A DNA stretch of 64,000 nt, from the NCBI RefSeq assembly GCF_023509015.1, contig NZ_CP094975.1, positions 1,869,501 through 1,933,500 of the forward strand, read 5' to 3'. Positions 31,752-40,863 of the stretch are shown here, piece by piece. Numbering within the stretch: the stretch's first letter is position 1; the number at the start of each line of letters is the position of its first letter. The notes under the pieces were generated by a model. It worked only from the letters and a program-made list of their open reading frames with translations. It ran no database searches and had not been told where the DNA came from. Both the position numbers and the translations under genes were made by a program. The DNA is from Pseudomonas abieticivorans (GTDB lineage: Bacteria > Pseudomonadota > Gammaproteobacteria > Pseudomonadales > Pseudomonadaceae).

Positions 31752-32482
31752 CAGCCCTGCCACCTTTCGCCCGGCACGATGATCAGCGAGAAGTACGGCG
31801 AGGACGCCGGGTCTACCTCGGCAATCGGCACGATCTTCTGGTTGGCCATGGTGGCGCGCTCAACGTACAGGGCGCGCTCGGCCAGGCCCAACTCGGCCAG
31901 CACCGCGTGCACCTTGGGGAAGTTGCGCCCCAGCTTCATGATTACCGCCGCGTCGGCGTCGGCCAGGCGGCGCTTGAGTTCTTCGTGGGGCAGCACACCC
32001 GAGAGCACCGACAGGCTCTGGTTGCGATACACCAGCGGCGCGCCCAGCACCGAGGCGCCGCCGAGCATCGAGCACACGCCCGGGATGACCTGTGCCTCGT
32101 AACGCTCGGCCAGACGGTCGTGCAGGTACATGTAGGAGCCATAGAACATCGGATCGCCTTCGCAGATCACCGCCACGTCGCGACCGGCGTCCAGGTGCGC
32201 GGCCACATCGACGCTTGCGGTGTCGTAGAAATCGCTGATCACCTGTTCATAGGACAGTGGCGCAGGCAACGCTTCGGTGGTTACCGGGTACACCAGCGGC
32301 ATCAACGTTTGCGCCGGCTGCAGGTGGCCCTCGATGATACCGAAGGCATTGCCCTTCTTGCCCTTGGCGACGAAATACGCCACCACCGGCGACTCGCGCA
32401 GCAAGCGCAGGGCTTTGACGGTGATCAGTTCCGGGTCGCCAGGGCCCACGCCCAGGCCGAGCAAACGTCCACGAGCCTGCAT
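31751..32482 (-). CDS. cobI: precorrin-2 C20-methyltransferase
   Basis: A 243-residue AdoMet-dependent methyltransferase that converts precorrin-2 to precorrin-3A. Motifs visible are [20 protein letters not shown] at the N-terminus, [13 protein letters not shown] near residue 107 and [13 protein letters not shown] near residue 130. The second ATG of ATGATG is chosen because GGAGG lies seven bases upstream; the first, three bases earlier, is also possible. Both overlap the cobH stop codon. The long upstream extension in this frame is antisense noise inside cobH. Confidence 0.96.
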   Translation of the reverse strand: MQARGRLLGLGVGPGDPELITVKALRLLRESPVVAYFVAKGKKGNAFGIIEGHLQPAQTLMPLVYPVTTEALPAPLSYEQVISDFYDTASVDVAAHLDAGRDVAVICEGDPMFYGSYMYLHDRLAERYEAQVIPGVCSMLGGASVLGAPLVYRNQSLSVLSGVLPHEELKRRLADADAAVIMKLGRNFPKVHAVLAELGLAERALYVERATMANQKIVPIAEVDPASSPYFSLIIVPGERWQG

Positions 32483-33108
32483 CATTCGACCTCCGTGGCC
32501 AGGGCATTGACCGCCGCCGACGCCATCGCACTGCCGCCACGGCGGCCTTCGACGATCACGAAGGGGATGCCGCGGCTGTCGGCGGCGAGCATCGCCTTGG
32601 ACTCTGCCGCGCCGACGAAGCCCACCGGAAAGCCCAGGATCAGCGCAGGCTTCGGCGCCCCGGCATCGATTATTTCCAGCAGGTAGAACAGCGCGGTGGG
32701 CGCATTGCCGATCACCACCACGGCGCCTTCCAAGTGGGGCCGCCACAGCTCCAGGGCTGCCGCCGAGCGCGTGTTGCCCAACTCACGGGCAAGCTGGGGC
32801 ACGCTGTCGTCACGCAGGGTGCAGATCACCTCGTTACCGGCCGGCAGGCGCGCGCGGGTGATGCCCTCGGCAACCATCCGCGCGTCGCACAGGATCGGCG
32901 CGCCCTTGGCCAGGGCTTCACGCCCGGCCTTGCCGGCACCCGGCGAGAAACGCAGGTACTGCACCACGTCGACCAGGCCGCAGGCGTGGATCACCCGCAC
33001 TGCGAGTTTTTCCAGGTCCGCCGGGATCGCGCCGAGGTCGGCCTCGGCGCGGATAATGGCGAAGGAGTTGCGATAGATCTCCTGACCGTCGCGGATGTAA
33101 TCAATCAT
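32482..33108 (-). CDS. cobH: precorrin-8X methylmutase
   Basis: A 208-residue enzyme that moves the C11 methyl group to C12, giving hydrogenobyrinic acid. It begins [23 protein letters not shown], the usual CobH/CbiC start. It contains the active-site histidine in [12 protein letters not shown] (about residue 40), the IGNAPTALF segment and [13 protein letters not shown] near the C-terminus. The start overlaps the cobG stop and the stop overlaps the cobI start, so the three are translationally coupled. Confidence 0.97.
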   Translation of the reverse strand: MIDYIRDGQEIYRNSFAIIRAEADLGAIPADLEKLAVRVIHACGLVDVVQYLRFSPGAGKAGREALAKGAPILCDARMVAEGITRARLPAGNEVICTLRDDSVPQLARELGNTRSAAALELWRPHLEGAVVVIGNAPTALFYLLEIIDAGAPKPALILGFPVGFVGAAESKAMLAADSRGIPFVIVEGRRGGSAMASAAVNALATEVE

Positions 33109-34415
33109 CAAACGTTGCTCCGTGAGCAGCTTTCCAGCAAGGCGCTGGCTGCTTCTAAAGTGAGGTCGCGCGCGCACAGGCGGCCGAAACCCGGTAGCCC
33201 GGCATCGCGCAGATACAAGTCGTAATGGCCGGCGGAAACCGCCAGCAGGGTGGCCGGCGCCACATGGGCGGCGGCGCAGGAACGGGTGCAACCGGTCAGG
33301 TGCACGCTGACGCCCGGGCCCTTGCGCAAGGCTGCCAGGCGCACGGCATCGGCCTTGGTGTCGCTCAGGCCTTTGGCGCAGCCAGCAGAGCCGGTGCAGG
33401 CGATCACGGCAGCCAGCGGCTCGCTGGCGTCACAGACAAAGCCCAGGGCGTGCAGCGCAGCGCTCACCTGGCTGGCATCGGCCGCCTTGATCGTGGGCAG
33501 CAATACGCTTTGCCACGGGGTCATGCGCAAGGTGCCATCGCCAAAATCTCGCGCCAGTTTGGCCACCCCGCGCAGCATGGCCGGATCCAGGCGACCCAGC
33601 GGCGCGCCGGCACCCACGTACACCAGGCCCGCCTGGCTCTGTGGATAAGTACCCAAGGGGCTACCGGTGGCGGCGTTGATCTGGAAAGTGCCTTTGTGCA
33701 GAACGATCGGCAACCGGGCGATGAACGCATCGGCGCCCATCTCGTTCAACAGGTGGCGCATGCGGGTTTGCGCCGGGGTCGCCAGGTCCAGGAACAGGTT
33801 GAGCACGGCCAGCACGCAAGCGTGCCCCTGGGCCAATGGCACCGCATACTCGGCGTGCCCCGGGCAGCCGGCAAGGCCCACTGCCAGCCAGGTTTGGCCG
33901 TCAAGCTCCAGGGCACCTAGCCACAGGTCATGTTCATGGGCCTGCATGGCCAACGCCTCGCCGCCGTCCAGCAGCAAGGCGAACTTGGCCGACAGTTCGG
34001 CAAAGCGCGGCTCGTTCTCCAGGCTTTCGAGGATCTGCGCCGCCAAGGGGCGCGTGTCCAGCAAGCGGTGCGGGTCGATACCCGCCGTGGGGCTGAGCAT
34101 CAAGTTGCGTACGTCATCGGCAGCGGCGTTGCGCGGGCCCAGGCCTGCGGCCAGCAACAGGTCGATCAAGGCCTGCGGCTGTGCACCGATGCCACGGATC
34201 TGCAAATTGGCCCGGTTAGTAGCCTCGATCACCCCGCCGGCATGGCGCTCGGCGGCCAGGGCAATCGCATCGGCCTGGTCGGCCTGCAGTTCACCACCGG
34301 CTAACTTGATGCGGCAGATGCCGCCATCCAACGCCTGGACGATACGCAGCAACCCCGGGCAAGCCGAGGGGCGGACAGTGGTCGAGGGCTGGCGGGCCGG
34401 CGAAGGCTCGTTCAA
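33108..34415 (-). CDS. cobG: precorrin-3B synthase
   Basis: A 435-residue protein of the nitrite/sulfite reductase fold that hydroxylates C20 of precorrin-3A with O2, a hallmark of the aerobic corrin pathway. Two ferredoxin-like half domains are visible: N-terminal RPSACPGLLRIVQALDGGICRIKL and the middle GAGAPLGRLDPAM. The [4Fe-4S]/siroheme-type cysteines are TGSAGCAKGLSDT and HLTGCTRSCA (CxxxxxC...CxxxC pattern). The start is uncertain: a TTG at 34415 with GGGTGA upstream fits homologues better than the ATG at 34490, which would place 25 unrelated residues in front. It is divergent from cobL across about 117 bases. Confidence 0.9.
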   Translation of the reverse strand: MNEPSPARQPSTTVRPSACPGLLRIVQALDGGICRIKLAGGELQADQADAIALAAERHAGGVIEATNRANLQIRGIGAQPQALIDLLLAAGLGPRNAAADDVRNLMLSPTAGIDPHRLLDTRPLAAQILESLENEPRFAELSAKFALLLDGGEALAMQAHEHDLWLGALELDGQTWLAVGLAGCPGHAEYAVPLAQGHACVLAVLNLFLDLATPAQTRMRHLLNEMGADAFIARLPIVLHKGTFQINAATGSPLGTYPQSQAGLVYVGAGAPLGRLDPAMLRGVAKLARDFGDGTLRMTPWQSVLLPTIKAADASQVSAALHALGFVCDASEPLAAVIACTGSAGCAKGLSDTKADAVRLAALRKGPGVSVHLTGCTRSCAAAHVAPATLLAVSAGHYDLYLRDAGLPGFGRLCARDLTLEAASALLESCSRSNV

Positions 34416-34532
34416 AGGGTCACCCGGCAATCGTGAAAAGGCACTTGAGTGTAGAAGGCGCGGTATTATGCCTGCTTTGGCCGAAGGCATGAAAAGACTG
34501 CCCGTCGGAATCGTTAGTTATGAGGAATTTTC

Positions 34533-35744
34533 ATGTCGCCCTGGTTGACCGTGGTGGGTATCGGCGAAGACGGCTATGGCGGCTTGGGCAAGCAGGCGCG
34601 CCGTGCCTTGCTGGGCGCCGAGCGCGTGTTTGGCAGCCCGCGCCAGCTTGAGCTGTTGCCCCCTTGCCTGAAGGCCGTGCGCCTGGGCTGGCCCAGCCCC
34701 TTTTCGGTCAACCCGGTACTGGCGTTGCGCGGCAGCCCGGTGTGCGTGCTGGCCAGCGGCGACCCGATGCTGTTTGGCGTGGGCGCCACCCTGGCCCGCC
34801 AGGTGGCCGCCGAAGAGCTGCAGGTGCTGCCAGCGCCCTCATCTTACTCGCTGGCCGCCGCACGGCTGGGCTGGCCGCTGCAGGAGGTGGTCACGCTGTC
34901 GGTCGTCGCCCGGCCGGTTGCCGCCCTCAGCGCCCAACTGTTCAGCGGCGTGCGCCTGTTGGTGTTGAGCAACGATGCCAGCAGCCCGGCCGCCATCGCT
35001 GCGCTGCTGCGTGAGCGCGGCTTTGGCCCCAGCCGCATGACAGTGCTCGAGCACCTGGGCGGCAGCGCCGAACGACGCTTGCACGGCACCGCCCAGGATT
35101 GGGCAGATGAAGCGATCGCCGATTTGAACCTGGTGGCCATAGATTGCCTGGCTGCCGCCGATACGCCGCGCCTGTCACGCCTGGCCGGGCTGCCAGACAG
35201 CGCATTCAACCACGACGGCCAATTGACCAAGCGTGACGTGCGCGCCATTACCCTGGCCCGCCTGGCCCCGCAGCCGGGCGAACTGCTGTGGGACGTGGGC
35301 GCTGGCAGCGGCTCGATCGGCATCGAGTGGATGCGCGCGCACCCCAGTTGCCGCGCGCTGGCCATCGAGTCCGATGACGGCCGCCAACAGTTGATCGAGC
35401 ACAACCGCGATGCCCTCGGGGTGCCCGGCCTGCAACTGGTTCGCGGCCGCGCACCGCAAGCGCTGGAAGGTTTGGAGCGCCCTGATGCGATCTTCATCGG
35501 CGGTGGCGTTACCCGTGAAAACGTACTTGCCACCTGCTGGGACCAACTGCGCCCTGGCGGTCGTTTGGTGGCCAATGCCGTGACGCTGCAAAGCGAACTG
35601 GCCCTGGTGCAGTGGCGCGAACAGTTCGGCGGCGAGCTGACCCGCATTCATATCGCCCAAGCCCAGCCCCTGGGCGAATTCGACACTTGGCGCCAGGCGC
35701 TGCCGATCACCCTGCTAGAAGCGGTCAAGCCTTTCGATGCGTGA
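34533..35744 (+). CDS. cobL: precorrin-6Y C5,15-methyltransferase (decarboxylating)
   Basis: A 403-residue bifunctional enzyme. Residues 1 to about 195 are the CbiE-type methyltransferase ([44 protein letters not shown]). Residues 205-400 are the CbiT-type methyltransferase/decarboxylase ([13 protein letters not shown] and the AdoMet motif [16 protein letters not shown] near residue 252). TGAGGAATTT lies before the ATG. It is first in the plus-strand cobL-cbiD-cobK operon and overlaps cbiD by eight bases. Confidence 0.96.
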   Translation: MSPWLTVVGIGEDGYGGLGKQARRALLGAERVFGSPRQLELLPPCLKAVRLGWPSPFSVNPVLALRGSPVCVLASGDPMLFGVGATLARQVAAEELQVLPAPSSYSLAAARLGWPLQEVVTLSVVARPVAALSAQLFSGVRLLVLSNDASSPAAIAALLRERGFGPSRMTVLEHLGGSAERRLHGTAQDWADEAIADLNLVAIDCLAAADTPRLSRLAGLPDSAFNHDGQLTKRDVRAITLARLAPQPGELLWDVGAGSGSIGIEWMRAHPSCRALAIESDDGRQQLIEHNRDALGVPGLQLVRGRAPQALEGLERPDAIFIGGGVTRENVLATCWDQLRPGGRLVANAVTLQSELALVQWREQFGGELTRIHIAQAQPLGEFDTWRQALPITLLEAVKPFDA

Positions 35745-36825
35745 CGAAACAGCCGAACAACCCGCGCCCCTGCGCAGCGGCCTGACCACTGGCAGTTGCG
35801 CCACGGCCACCAGCCTTGCGGCCGCGCGCCTGCTGCTGACTGGCGTCAAGACGGACGCCAGCGAAATCACCTTGCCCAAAGGCAAGGTCGTGCAAATGCG
35901 CCTGGAGTTTTGCCGCCTGCACGACGGCGGCGCCGAAGCCGGCACGCTCAAGGACGCCGGCGACGACCCCGACGTGACCCATGGCGCCCTGCTCTACTGT
36001 AGCGTGCAGTTGATCGACGAGCCCGGCGTGCGCTTTGTCGCAGGCCACGGCGTGGGCACCGTCACCCGGCCAGGCCTGGTGCTGGGTGTCGGCGAGCCAG
36101 CGATCAACCCGGTGCCGCGGCGCATGATCGGCGAGCACCTGGCGCGCCTGGCGGCAGAGCAGGCCTACGGTGGCGGCTTTCAGGTCACGGTCAACGTCGA
36201 GAACGGCGAAGCCCTGGCACTCAAGACCATGAACCCGCGCCTGGGCATCCTGGGTGGGCTATCGATTCTGGGCACCAGCGGTATCGTGCGGCCGTTTTCC
36301 TGCGCCGCCTACATCGCCTCCATCCACCAAGGCATTGACGTGGCCACCACCAATGGCTACCAGCACATCGCCGCCTGCACCGGCAACGCCAGCGAAGACA
36401 CCATGCGCCGCGTGTACAACCTGCCCGAGATCGCCCTGATCGAAATGGGCGACTTCGTCGGCGCCGTGCTCAAGCATTTGCGCAAGGTGCCTGTCGGCAA
36501 GCTCAGCCTATGCGGTGGTTTCGGCAAGATCAGCAAACTGGCCGCCGGGCACATGGACCTGCACAGCCGCCATTCAAGCATCGACCTGCCGCAACTGGCC
36601 GAGTGGGCCGCGGCCATCGGCGCGCCTGTCGATTTACAAGAGGGCATTGTCCAGTGCAACACCAGCCAGCAAGCCTTGGCGCTGGCCAGCGCGGCCGGCG
36701 TGGCGTTGGGGGATGAAGTTTGCCGGCATGCCCTGCTGTTTGCCCGCAGCGTGGTGCCCACCCAGGTGCAGGTCGAAGTGTTTGCCATCGACCGCCAAGG
36801 CGGCATTGTCGGGGAGGCGCGATGA
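35737..36825 (+). CDS. cbiD: cobalt-precorrin-5B C1-methyltransferase (CbiD type)
   Basis: A 362-residue enzyme that methylates C1 of the corrin ring. The family signatures are present: [14 protein letters not shown] near the N-terminus, [22 protein letters not shown] near residue 110, and [11 protein letters not shown] near 215. CbiD is typical of the anaerobic pathway; here it stands beside CobG, CobI and CobL of the aerobic type and probably replaces CobF. It overlaps cobL by eight bases and cobK by four bases. Confidence 0.95.
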   Translation: MRDETAEQPAPLRSGLTTGSCATATSLAAARLLLTGVKTDASEITLPKGKVVQMRLEFCRLHDGGAEAGTLKDAGDDPDVTHGALLYCSVQLIDEPGVRFVAGHGVGTVTRPGLVLGVGEPAINPVPRRMIGEHLARLAAEQAYGGGFQVTVNVENGEALALKTMNPRLGILGGLSILGTSGIVRPFSCAAYIASIHQGIDVATTNGYQHIAACTGNASEDTMRRVYNLPEIALIEMGDFVGAVLKHLRKVPVGKLSLCGGFGKISKLAAGHMDLHSRHSSIDLPQLAEWAAAIGAPVDLQEGIVQCNTSQQALALASAAGVALGDEVCRHALLFARSVVPTQVQVEVFAIDRQGGIVGEAR

Positions 36826-37532
36826 AACGCATCCTGTTATTGGGCGGTGTCACTGAAGCCCTGGCGATTGCCCGCACTCTGGGACCCGAGCACGTTTACA
36901 GCCTGGCCGGGGTGGGCCGCGTGCCCACCGACTTGAAATGCCAGGTGCGCGTAGGTGGTTACGGCGGTGCCGAGGGCTTGGCGGCCTACTTGAAGGCCGA
37001 AGGCATCACCTTGCTGCTCGACGCAACCCACCCCTATGCAGCGCAAATCAGCGCCAACGCCGCCGTTGCTGCACGCGCCGCAGGCATCGAGTGCTGGGCC
37101 CTGCGCCGCCCGGCTTGGCAAGCAGAAACCGGTGACGACTGGCGCGAAGTGGCGGACTGGGCTGAGCTGAGCACCGCACTAGCCAGCTTCAAACGCCCGC
37201 TGTTCACCCTGGGCCGAGAACCGCTGCAACACCTGGACGAAATCCCCGAGGGGGTTTTCTGGACCCTGCGCGCACTGGATCAATACCCGGGCAACGCCCG
37301 CTGTGAAGTCCTTGGCATGCGTGGGCCGTTTCTACTGGAGGATGAGCGAAAGCTCTTTGATGATCGCAGGATTGATGTGCTGATCAGCAAGAACAGCGGC
37401 AGTGCCGCCACCGAGCCCAAGCTGCAAGTAGCACGCGAACGTGGGGTACCGGTACTGATTCTCAAGCGCCCGCCCCTGCCCCCAGTGGACCGCCAGTTCC
37501 AAAGCGTGGCGCAAATACTGGCAGCCCTGTAG
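36822..37532 (+). CDS. cobK: precorrin-6A reductase
   Basis: A 236-residue NADPH-dependent reductase of the corrin ring. It begins [18 protein letters not shown], with a Rossmann-like nucleotide-binding site. [17 protein letters not shown] (residues 67-83) and the C-terminal [17 protein letters not shown] are near-invariant in CobK/CbiJ. GGGGAGG lies five bases before the ATG, which overlaps the cbiD stop. A REP element begins at the stop codon. Confidence 0.96.
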   Translation: MKRILLLGGVTEALAIARTLGPEHVYSLAGVGRVPTDLKCQVRVGGYGGAEGLAAYLKAEGITLLLDATHPYAAQISANAAVAARAAGIECWALRRPAWQAETGDDWREVADWAELSTALASFKRPLFTLGREPLQHLDEIPEGVFWTLRALDQYPGNARCEVLGMRGPFLLEDERKLFDDRRIDVLISKNSGSAATEPKLQVARERGVPVLILKRPPLPPVDRQFQSVAQILAAL

Positions 37533-37563
37533 GAGCGGATTCATCCGCGAAAGGTACGCTGCG
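37529..37563. repeat. REP element after cobK
   Basis: TGTAGGAGCGGATTCATCCG followed by CGAAAGGTACGCTGCGG begins at the cobK stop codon. It probably shapes the 3' end of the cobL-cbiD-cobK message. Confidence 0.85.
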
Positions 37564-37712
37564 GCTCTTCAGAAAGACCGCGGCACGCCATTCGCCAACT
37601 TATCCACAAACAACAAAACAGCGCACGCCGCTCCACTGCGACAACTCGCCACAGGCTATTCTTGCACCCGGGCTTCTGGCTAAATAGCCGCCGAATTTCA
37701 CGGAGATTCATC

Positions 37713-38192
37713 ATGTACAAGAAAGTGCTCGTCCTGCTTGCCCTGATGCTTCCGGCAAGCCTGCTGATGGCCCAGACGTTCAAGCAGGGCGACCTGCAGA
37801 TCATCCAGCCCTGGTCCCAGGAACTGCCGCCCAACGCCCCCACCGTGGCGGCCTACTTCGTCATCCGTAACGACGGCAACGAAGCCGATCGGCTGGACGC
37901 GGTGAGCAGCCCCATCGCCGGCACCGTCGAAATGCACCAGCACATGGACAGCGACGGCATGATGAAAATGGGTGCCGTGGAAGGCGTGAACGTGGCCGCC
38001 AACGATCAGGTCGCCTTCGCCCCAATGGGCTACCACGTGATGCTGATGGACCTGCAGGAAGACCGCAGCCAACTGGTCGACGGCCAGCATTTTCCGCTCA
38101 CGCTACACTTCGAAAAGGCCGGTGACGTGGACATCGAAGTCGACGTGCACAAACAGCCACCCACCGACAGCCAGGACCACACTGCGCATTAA
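37713..38192 (+). CDS. periplasmic copper chaperone PCu(A)C family
   Basis: A 159-residue exported protein with signal peptide MYKKVLVLLALMLPASLLMAQ. The copper-binding arrangement of DUF461/PCu(A)C is present: EMHQHM near residue 72, Met residues in GMMKMGAV, and GYHVM (HxM) near residue 110. The C-terminal tail HKQPPTDSQDHTAH is histidine-rich. These proteins carry Cu(I) in the periplasm, often toward the CuA centre of cytochrome oxidase. CGGAG lies upstream of the chosen ATG. It is first in a four-gene copper cluster with the DUF2946, OprC and PepSY genes. Confidence 0.9.
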   Translation: MYKKVLVLLALMLPASLLMAQTFKQGDLQIIQPWSQELPPNAPTVAAYFVIRNDGNEADRLDAVSSPIAGTVEMHQHMDSDGMMKMGAVEGVNVAANDQVAFAPMGYHVMLMDLQEDRSQLVDGQHFPLTLHFEKAGDVDIEVDVHKQPPTDSQDHTAH

Positions 38193-38195
38193 CCC

Positions 38196-38633
38196 ATGAA
38201 GCCGCCTGCCCCCGTGCGCGCCCACCGCGCCAGGCCAACAGCAATGGCGCCGATCCGCGGCACCTGGCTGAGCCTGTTCGCCATGCTGATGATCTTCATC
38301 GGCCCGCTTGTTTCCCAAGCGATGCCGATGGGTCAAGGCCATGCCATGCCGATGAACATGTCGATGGACATGGGCAGCAGCATGCACGGCCACGGCTGCG
38401 AAGAAGACAGCGGCACGGTTGATAAGTCTGGCTTGCACCCGATCTGGGAAAAATGCGGCTATTGCAGCCTGTTCTTCCACTCCCCGGCACTGGCCAGCGC
38501 ACCCGCGTTCCTGCCAGCCGCCGCGCCCCAGGCCATCCTCGGCGAGGTGCCCCATACCCTGGATGGCCACGCCCGCCAGGCCGTGTTCCCCGGGGCCATG
38601 AGCCGCGCCCCACCTTCATTCAGTCGCGTTTGA
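38196..38633 (+). CDS. DUF2946 family membrane/secreted protein
   Basis: A 145-residue protein three bases after the PCu(A)C stop. A hydrophobic segment at about residues 22-42 (GTWLSLFAMLMIFIGPLVSQA) could be a signal or anchor. It is followed by a Met/His-rich stretch (MPMGQGHAMPMNMSMDMG), then a CGYCSLF motif near residue 87. The Met/His richness and the neighbours point to a copper-related role, and DUF2946 genes often accompany oprC-type receptors. The exact function is unknown. The N-terminus could start at a later Met (MAPIRGTW). Confidence 0.85.
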   Translation: MKPPAPVRAHRARPTAMAPIRGTWLSLFAMLMIFIGPLVSQAMPMGQGHAMPMNMSMDMGSSMHGHGCEEDSGTVDKSGLHPIWEKCGYCSLFFHSPALASAPAFLPAAAPQAILGEVPHTLDGHARQAVFPGAMSRAPPSFSRV

Positions 38634-38724
38634 CAGCCCTTCACGACAGCCCTGCGCCGATGCTGCAACAGACAGCCGCGCGTGCCTGCTCGTGCCTTGT
38701 TGACTGAATGAAGTTGGAATACCC

Positions 38725-40803
38725 ATGTCCAGTTACACCGTTTTACCTGCCAGTGGCAGGTCGTCCCTGCCTGCCCGTCGTCTTTTCGCCGCCGTTTGCG
38801 GCACTTTGCTCAGCCCCCTGGCCTTGGCCGTGCAGCAGGCCGACGCGCCTGCCGAACTGAGCCCCACGGTGATCACCGCCATTGCCCCCAGCTCGCCGCT
38901 CACCGTGATCACCAACCCCAAGGACCCACGCCAACCGGTGCCGGCCAGCGATGGCGCCGACTACCTGAAGACCATCCCGGGGTTTTCTGCGATTCGCGCC
39001 GGCGGCACAAACGGCGACCCAGTGCTGCGCGGCATGTTTGGCTCGCGGCTGAACATCCTCACCAACGGCGGCAACATGATCGGCGCGTGCCCCAACCGCA
39101 TGGACGCGCCCACCTCCTACATCGCCCCGGAAACCTTCGACCGCCTGACGGTGATCAAGGGCCCGCAAACCGTGCAGTGGGGCCCGGGGGCCTCGGCCGG
39201 GACCATCCTGTTCGAGCGTGAACCCGAGCATTTCGGCCAATTGGGCAGCCGGGTCAACGCCAGCGCGCTGGCCGGCTCCAACGGCCGCTTCGACAAGGTG
39301 CTCGATGCCGCGGCCGGCAACGCCGATGGCTACGCCCGCTTCGTCGGCAACCAGTCGCAATCGGATGACTACAAAGACGGCAATGGCGACACCGTGCCGT
39401 CGCGTTGGGACAAGTGGAACGGCGACGTGGCGCTGGGCTGGACCCCGGACGCCGACACCCTGCTGGAGCTGACTGCAGGCAAGGGCGATGGGCAATCACG
39501 CTATGCCGGGCGCGGCATGGACGGCTCGCAGTTCAAGCGCGAAAGCCTGGGCCTGCGTTTCGAGAAGAGCAACATCGGCGAGGTGCTCGACAAGTTCGAA
39601 GCCCAGGTCTACTACAACTACGCCGACCACGTGATGGACAACTACAGCCTGCGCACACCCTCCGGCACCGGCATGATGGCCGGCCCCATGGCCAGCAACG
39701 TCGACCGTCGCACTTTGGGCGCACGCTTGAAAGCCACCTGGAAATGGGCCGACTGGCAACTGCTCAGCGGCATCGACGCACAGACCAGCGAGCATCGCAG
39801 CCGTAGCGCCATGGGCGTGGACACCTACAAGGACCAGCCCTTCAGCAAAGACGCGGTGATGCACAACTACGGTGTTTTCAGCGAACTGACCTGGTACGCC
39901 ACCGGCACCGACCGGGTGATCAGTGGCGCGCGACTGGACCGGGCTTCGGCCAAGGACTACCGGCAAACCACCGGTTCCGGCATGACCGCCACGCCCAACC
40001 CCACCGCCGACGACACCCGCGCCGACACCCTGCCCAGCGGCTTCTTGCGTTACGAACATGACCTGGCCGTCCTGCCGGCCACCACCTACGCAGGCATCGG
40101 CCATGTGCAACGCTTCCCGGACTATTGGGAGCTGTACTCGCCCACCTCGGGCCCCACCGGCTCACTCAACGCCTTCGATGCGATCAAGCCGGAGAAAACC
40201 ACGCAGCTGGACTTCGGCATCCAGTACAAGACCGACAACCTGGAAGCCTGGGCCTCGGGCTACGTCGGCCAGGTGCGTGACTTCATCCTGTTCGACTACA
40301 CCGGCGGCAACTCCCAGGCGCGCAACGTCGACGCGCGCATCATGGGCGGTGAACTGGGCGCGGCCTACAAGCTGACCCAGCGCTGGAAGGCCGACGCCAC
40401 CCTGGCCTACGCCTGGGGCAAGAACAGCAGCGACGGCAAGGCACTGCCGCAGATGCCACCGCTGGAATCACGCCTGGGCCTGACCTACAGCGAGGACGAC
40501 TGGAGCGCCGGCGCCTTGTGGCGCGTGGTAGCGGCCCAGCACCGTATCGACGCCAACGCCGGCAACGTGGTGGGCAAGGACTACGAGCAAAGCGCCGGTT
40601 TCGGCGTGTTCTCGCTCAACGGCGCGTACCGGGTGAACAAACACCTGAAGCTCAGCGCCGGGGTCGACAACCTGCTCGACAAAACCTACGCCGAACACCT
40701 GAACCTGGCAGGCAACGCCGGCTTCGGTTACCCGGCCAACGACCCACAAGCGATCAACGAACCGGGGCGCACGCTCTGGACCAAAGTCGACGTGAGTTTC
40801 TGA
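38725..40803 (+). CDS. oprC: TonB-dependent copper receptor OprC
   Basis: A 692-residue outer-membrane receptor. The signal region ends near residue 35. The plug domain (about 50-170) has DYLKTIPGFSAIRAGGTNGDPVLRG. A 22-strand barrel fills the rest and ends with an aromatic C-terminus (TKVDVSF). The copper site described for OprC, CxxxM plus HxM, is visible: Cys122-Met126 in GACPNRMD and His302-Met304 in DHVMDN. It follows the copper chaperone and DUF2946 genes and precedes a PepSY membrane protein. It probably imports copper under TonB; regulation by copper is expected but not visible in the sequence. Confidence 0.95.
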   Translation: MSSYTVLPASGRSSLPARRLFAAVCGTLLSPLALAVQQADAPAELSPTVITAIAPSSPLTVITNPKDPRQPVPASDGADYLKTIPGFSAIRAGGTNGDPVLRGMFGSRLNILTNGGNMIGACPNRMDAPTSYIAPETFDRLTVIKGPQTVQWGPGASAGTILFEREPEHFGQLGSRVNASALAGSNGRFDKVLDAAAGNADGYARFVGNQSQSDDYKDGNGDTVPSRWDKWNGDVALGWTPDADTLLELTAGKGDGQSRYAGRGMDGSQFKRESLGLRFEKSNIGEVLDKFEAQVYYNYADHVMDNYSLRTPSGTGMMAGPMASNVDRRTLGARLKATWKWADWQLLSGIDAQTSEHRSRSAMGVDTYKDQPFSKDAVMHNYGVFSELTWYATGTDRVISGARLDRASAKDYRQTTGSGMTATPNPTADDTRADTLPSGFLRYEHDLAVLPATTYAGIGHVQRFPDYWELYSPTSGPTGSLNAFDAIKPEKTTQLDFGIQYKTDNLEAWASGYVGQVRDFILFDYTGGNSQARNVDARIMGGELGAAYKLTQRWKADATLAYAWGKNSSDGKALPQMPPLESRLGLTYSEDDWSAGALWRVVAAQHRIDANAGNVVGKDYEQSAGFGVFSLNGAYRVNKHLKLSAGVDNLLDKTYAEHLNLAGNAGFGYPANDPQAINEPGRTLWTKVDVSF

Positions 40804-40863
40804 CCTGACAAAACGGCGCGGCCATGACCGCGCCTTCTCTGCCGCTTCACGGGAGCGCACCTG

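Noticed and set aside
34416-34532. Possible cobalamin riboswitch between cobG and cobL
   Set aside because: The 117-base gap is too short for a full riboswitch on either side and no B12-box sequence is seen.
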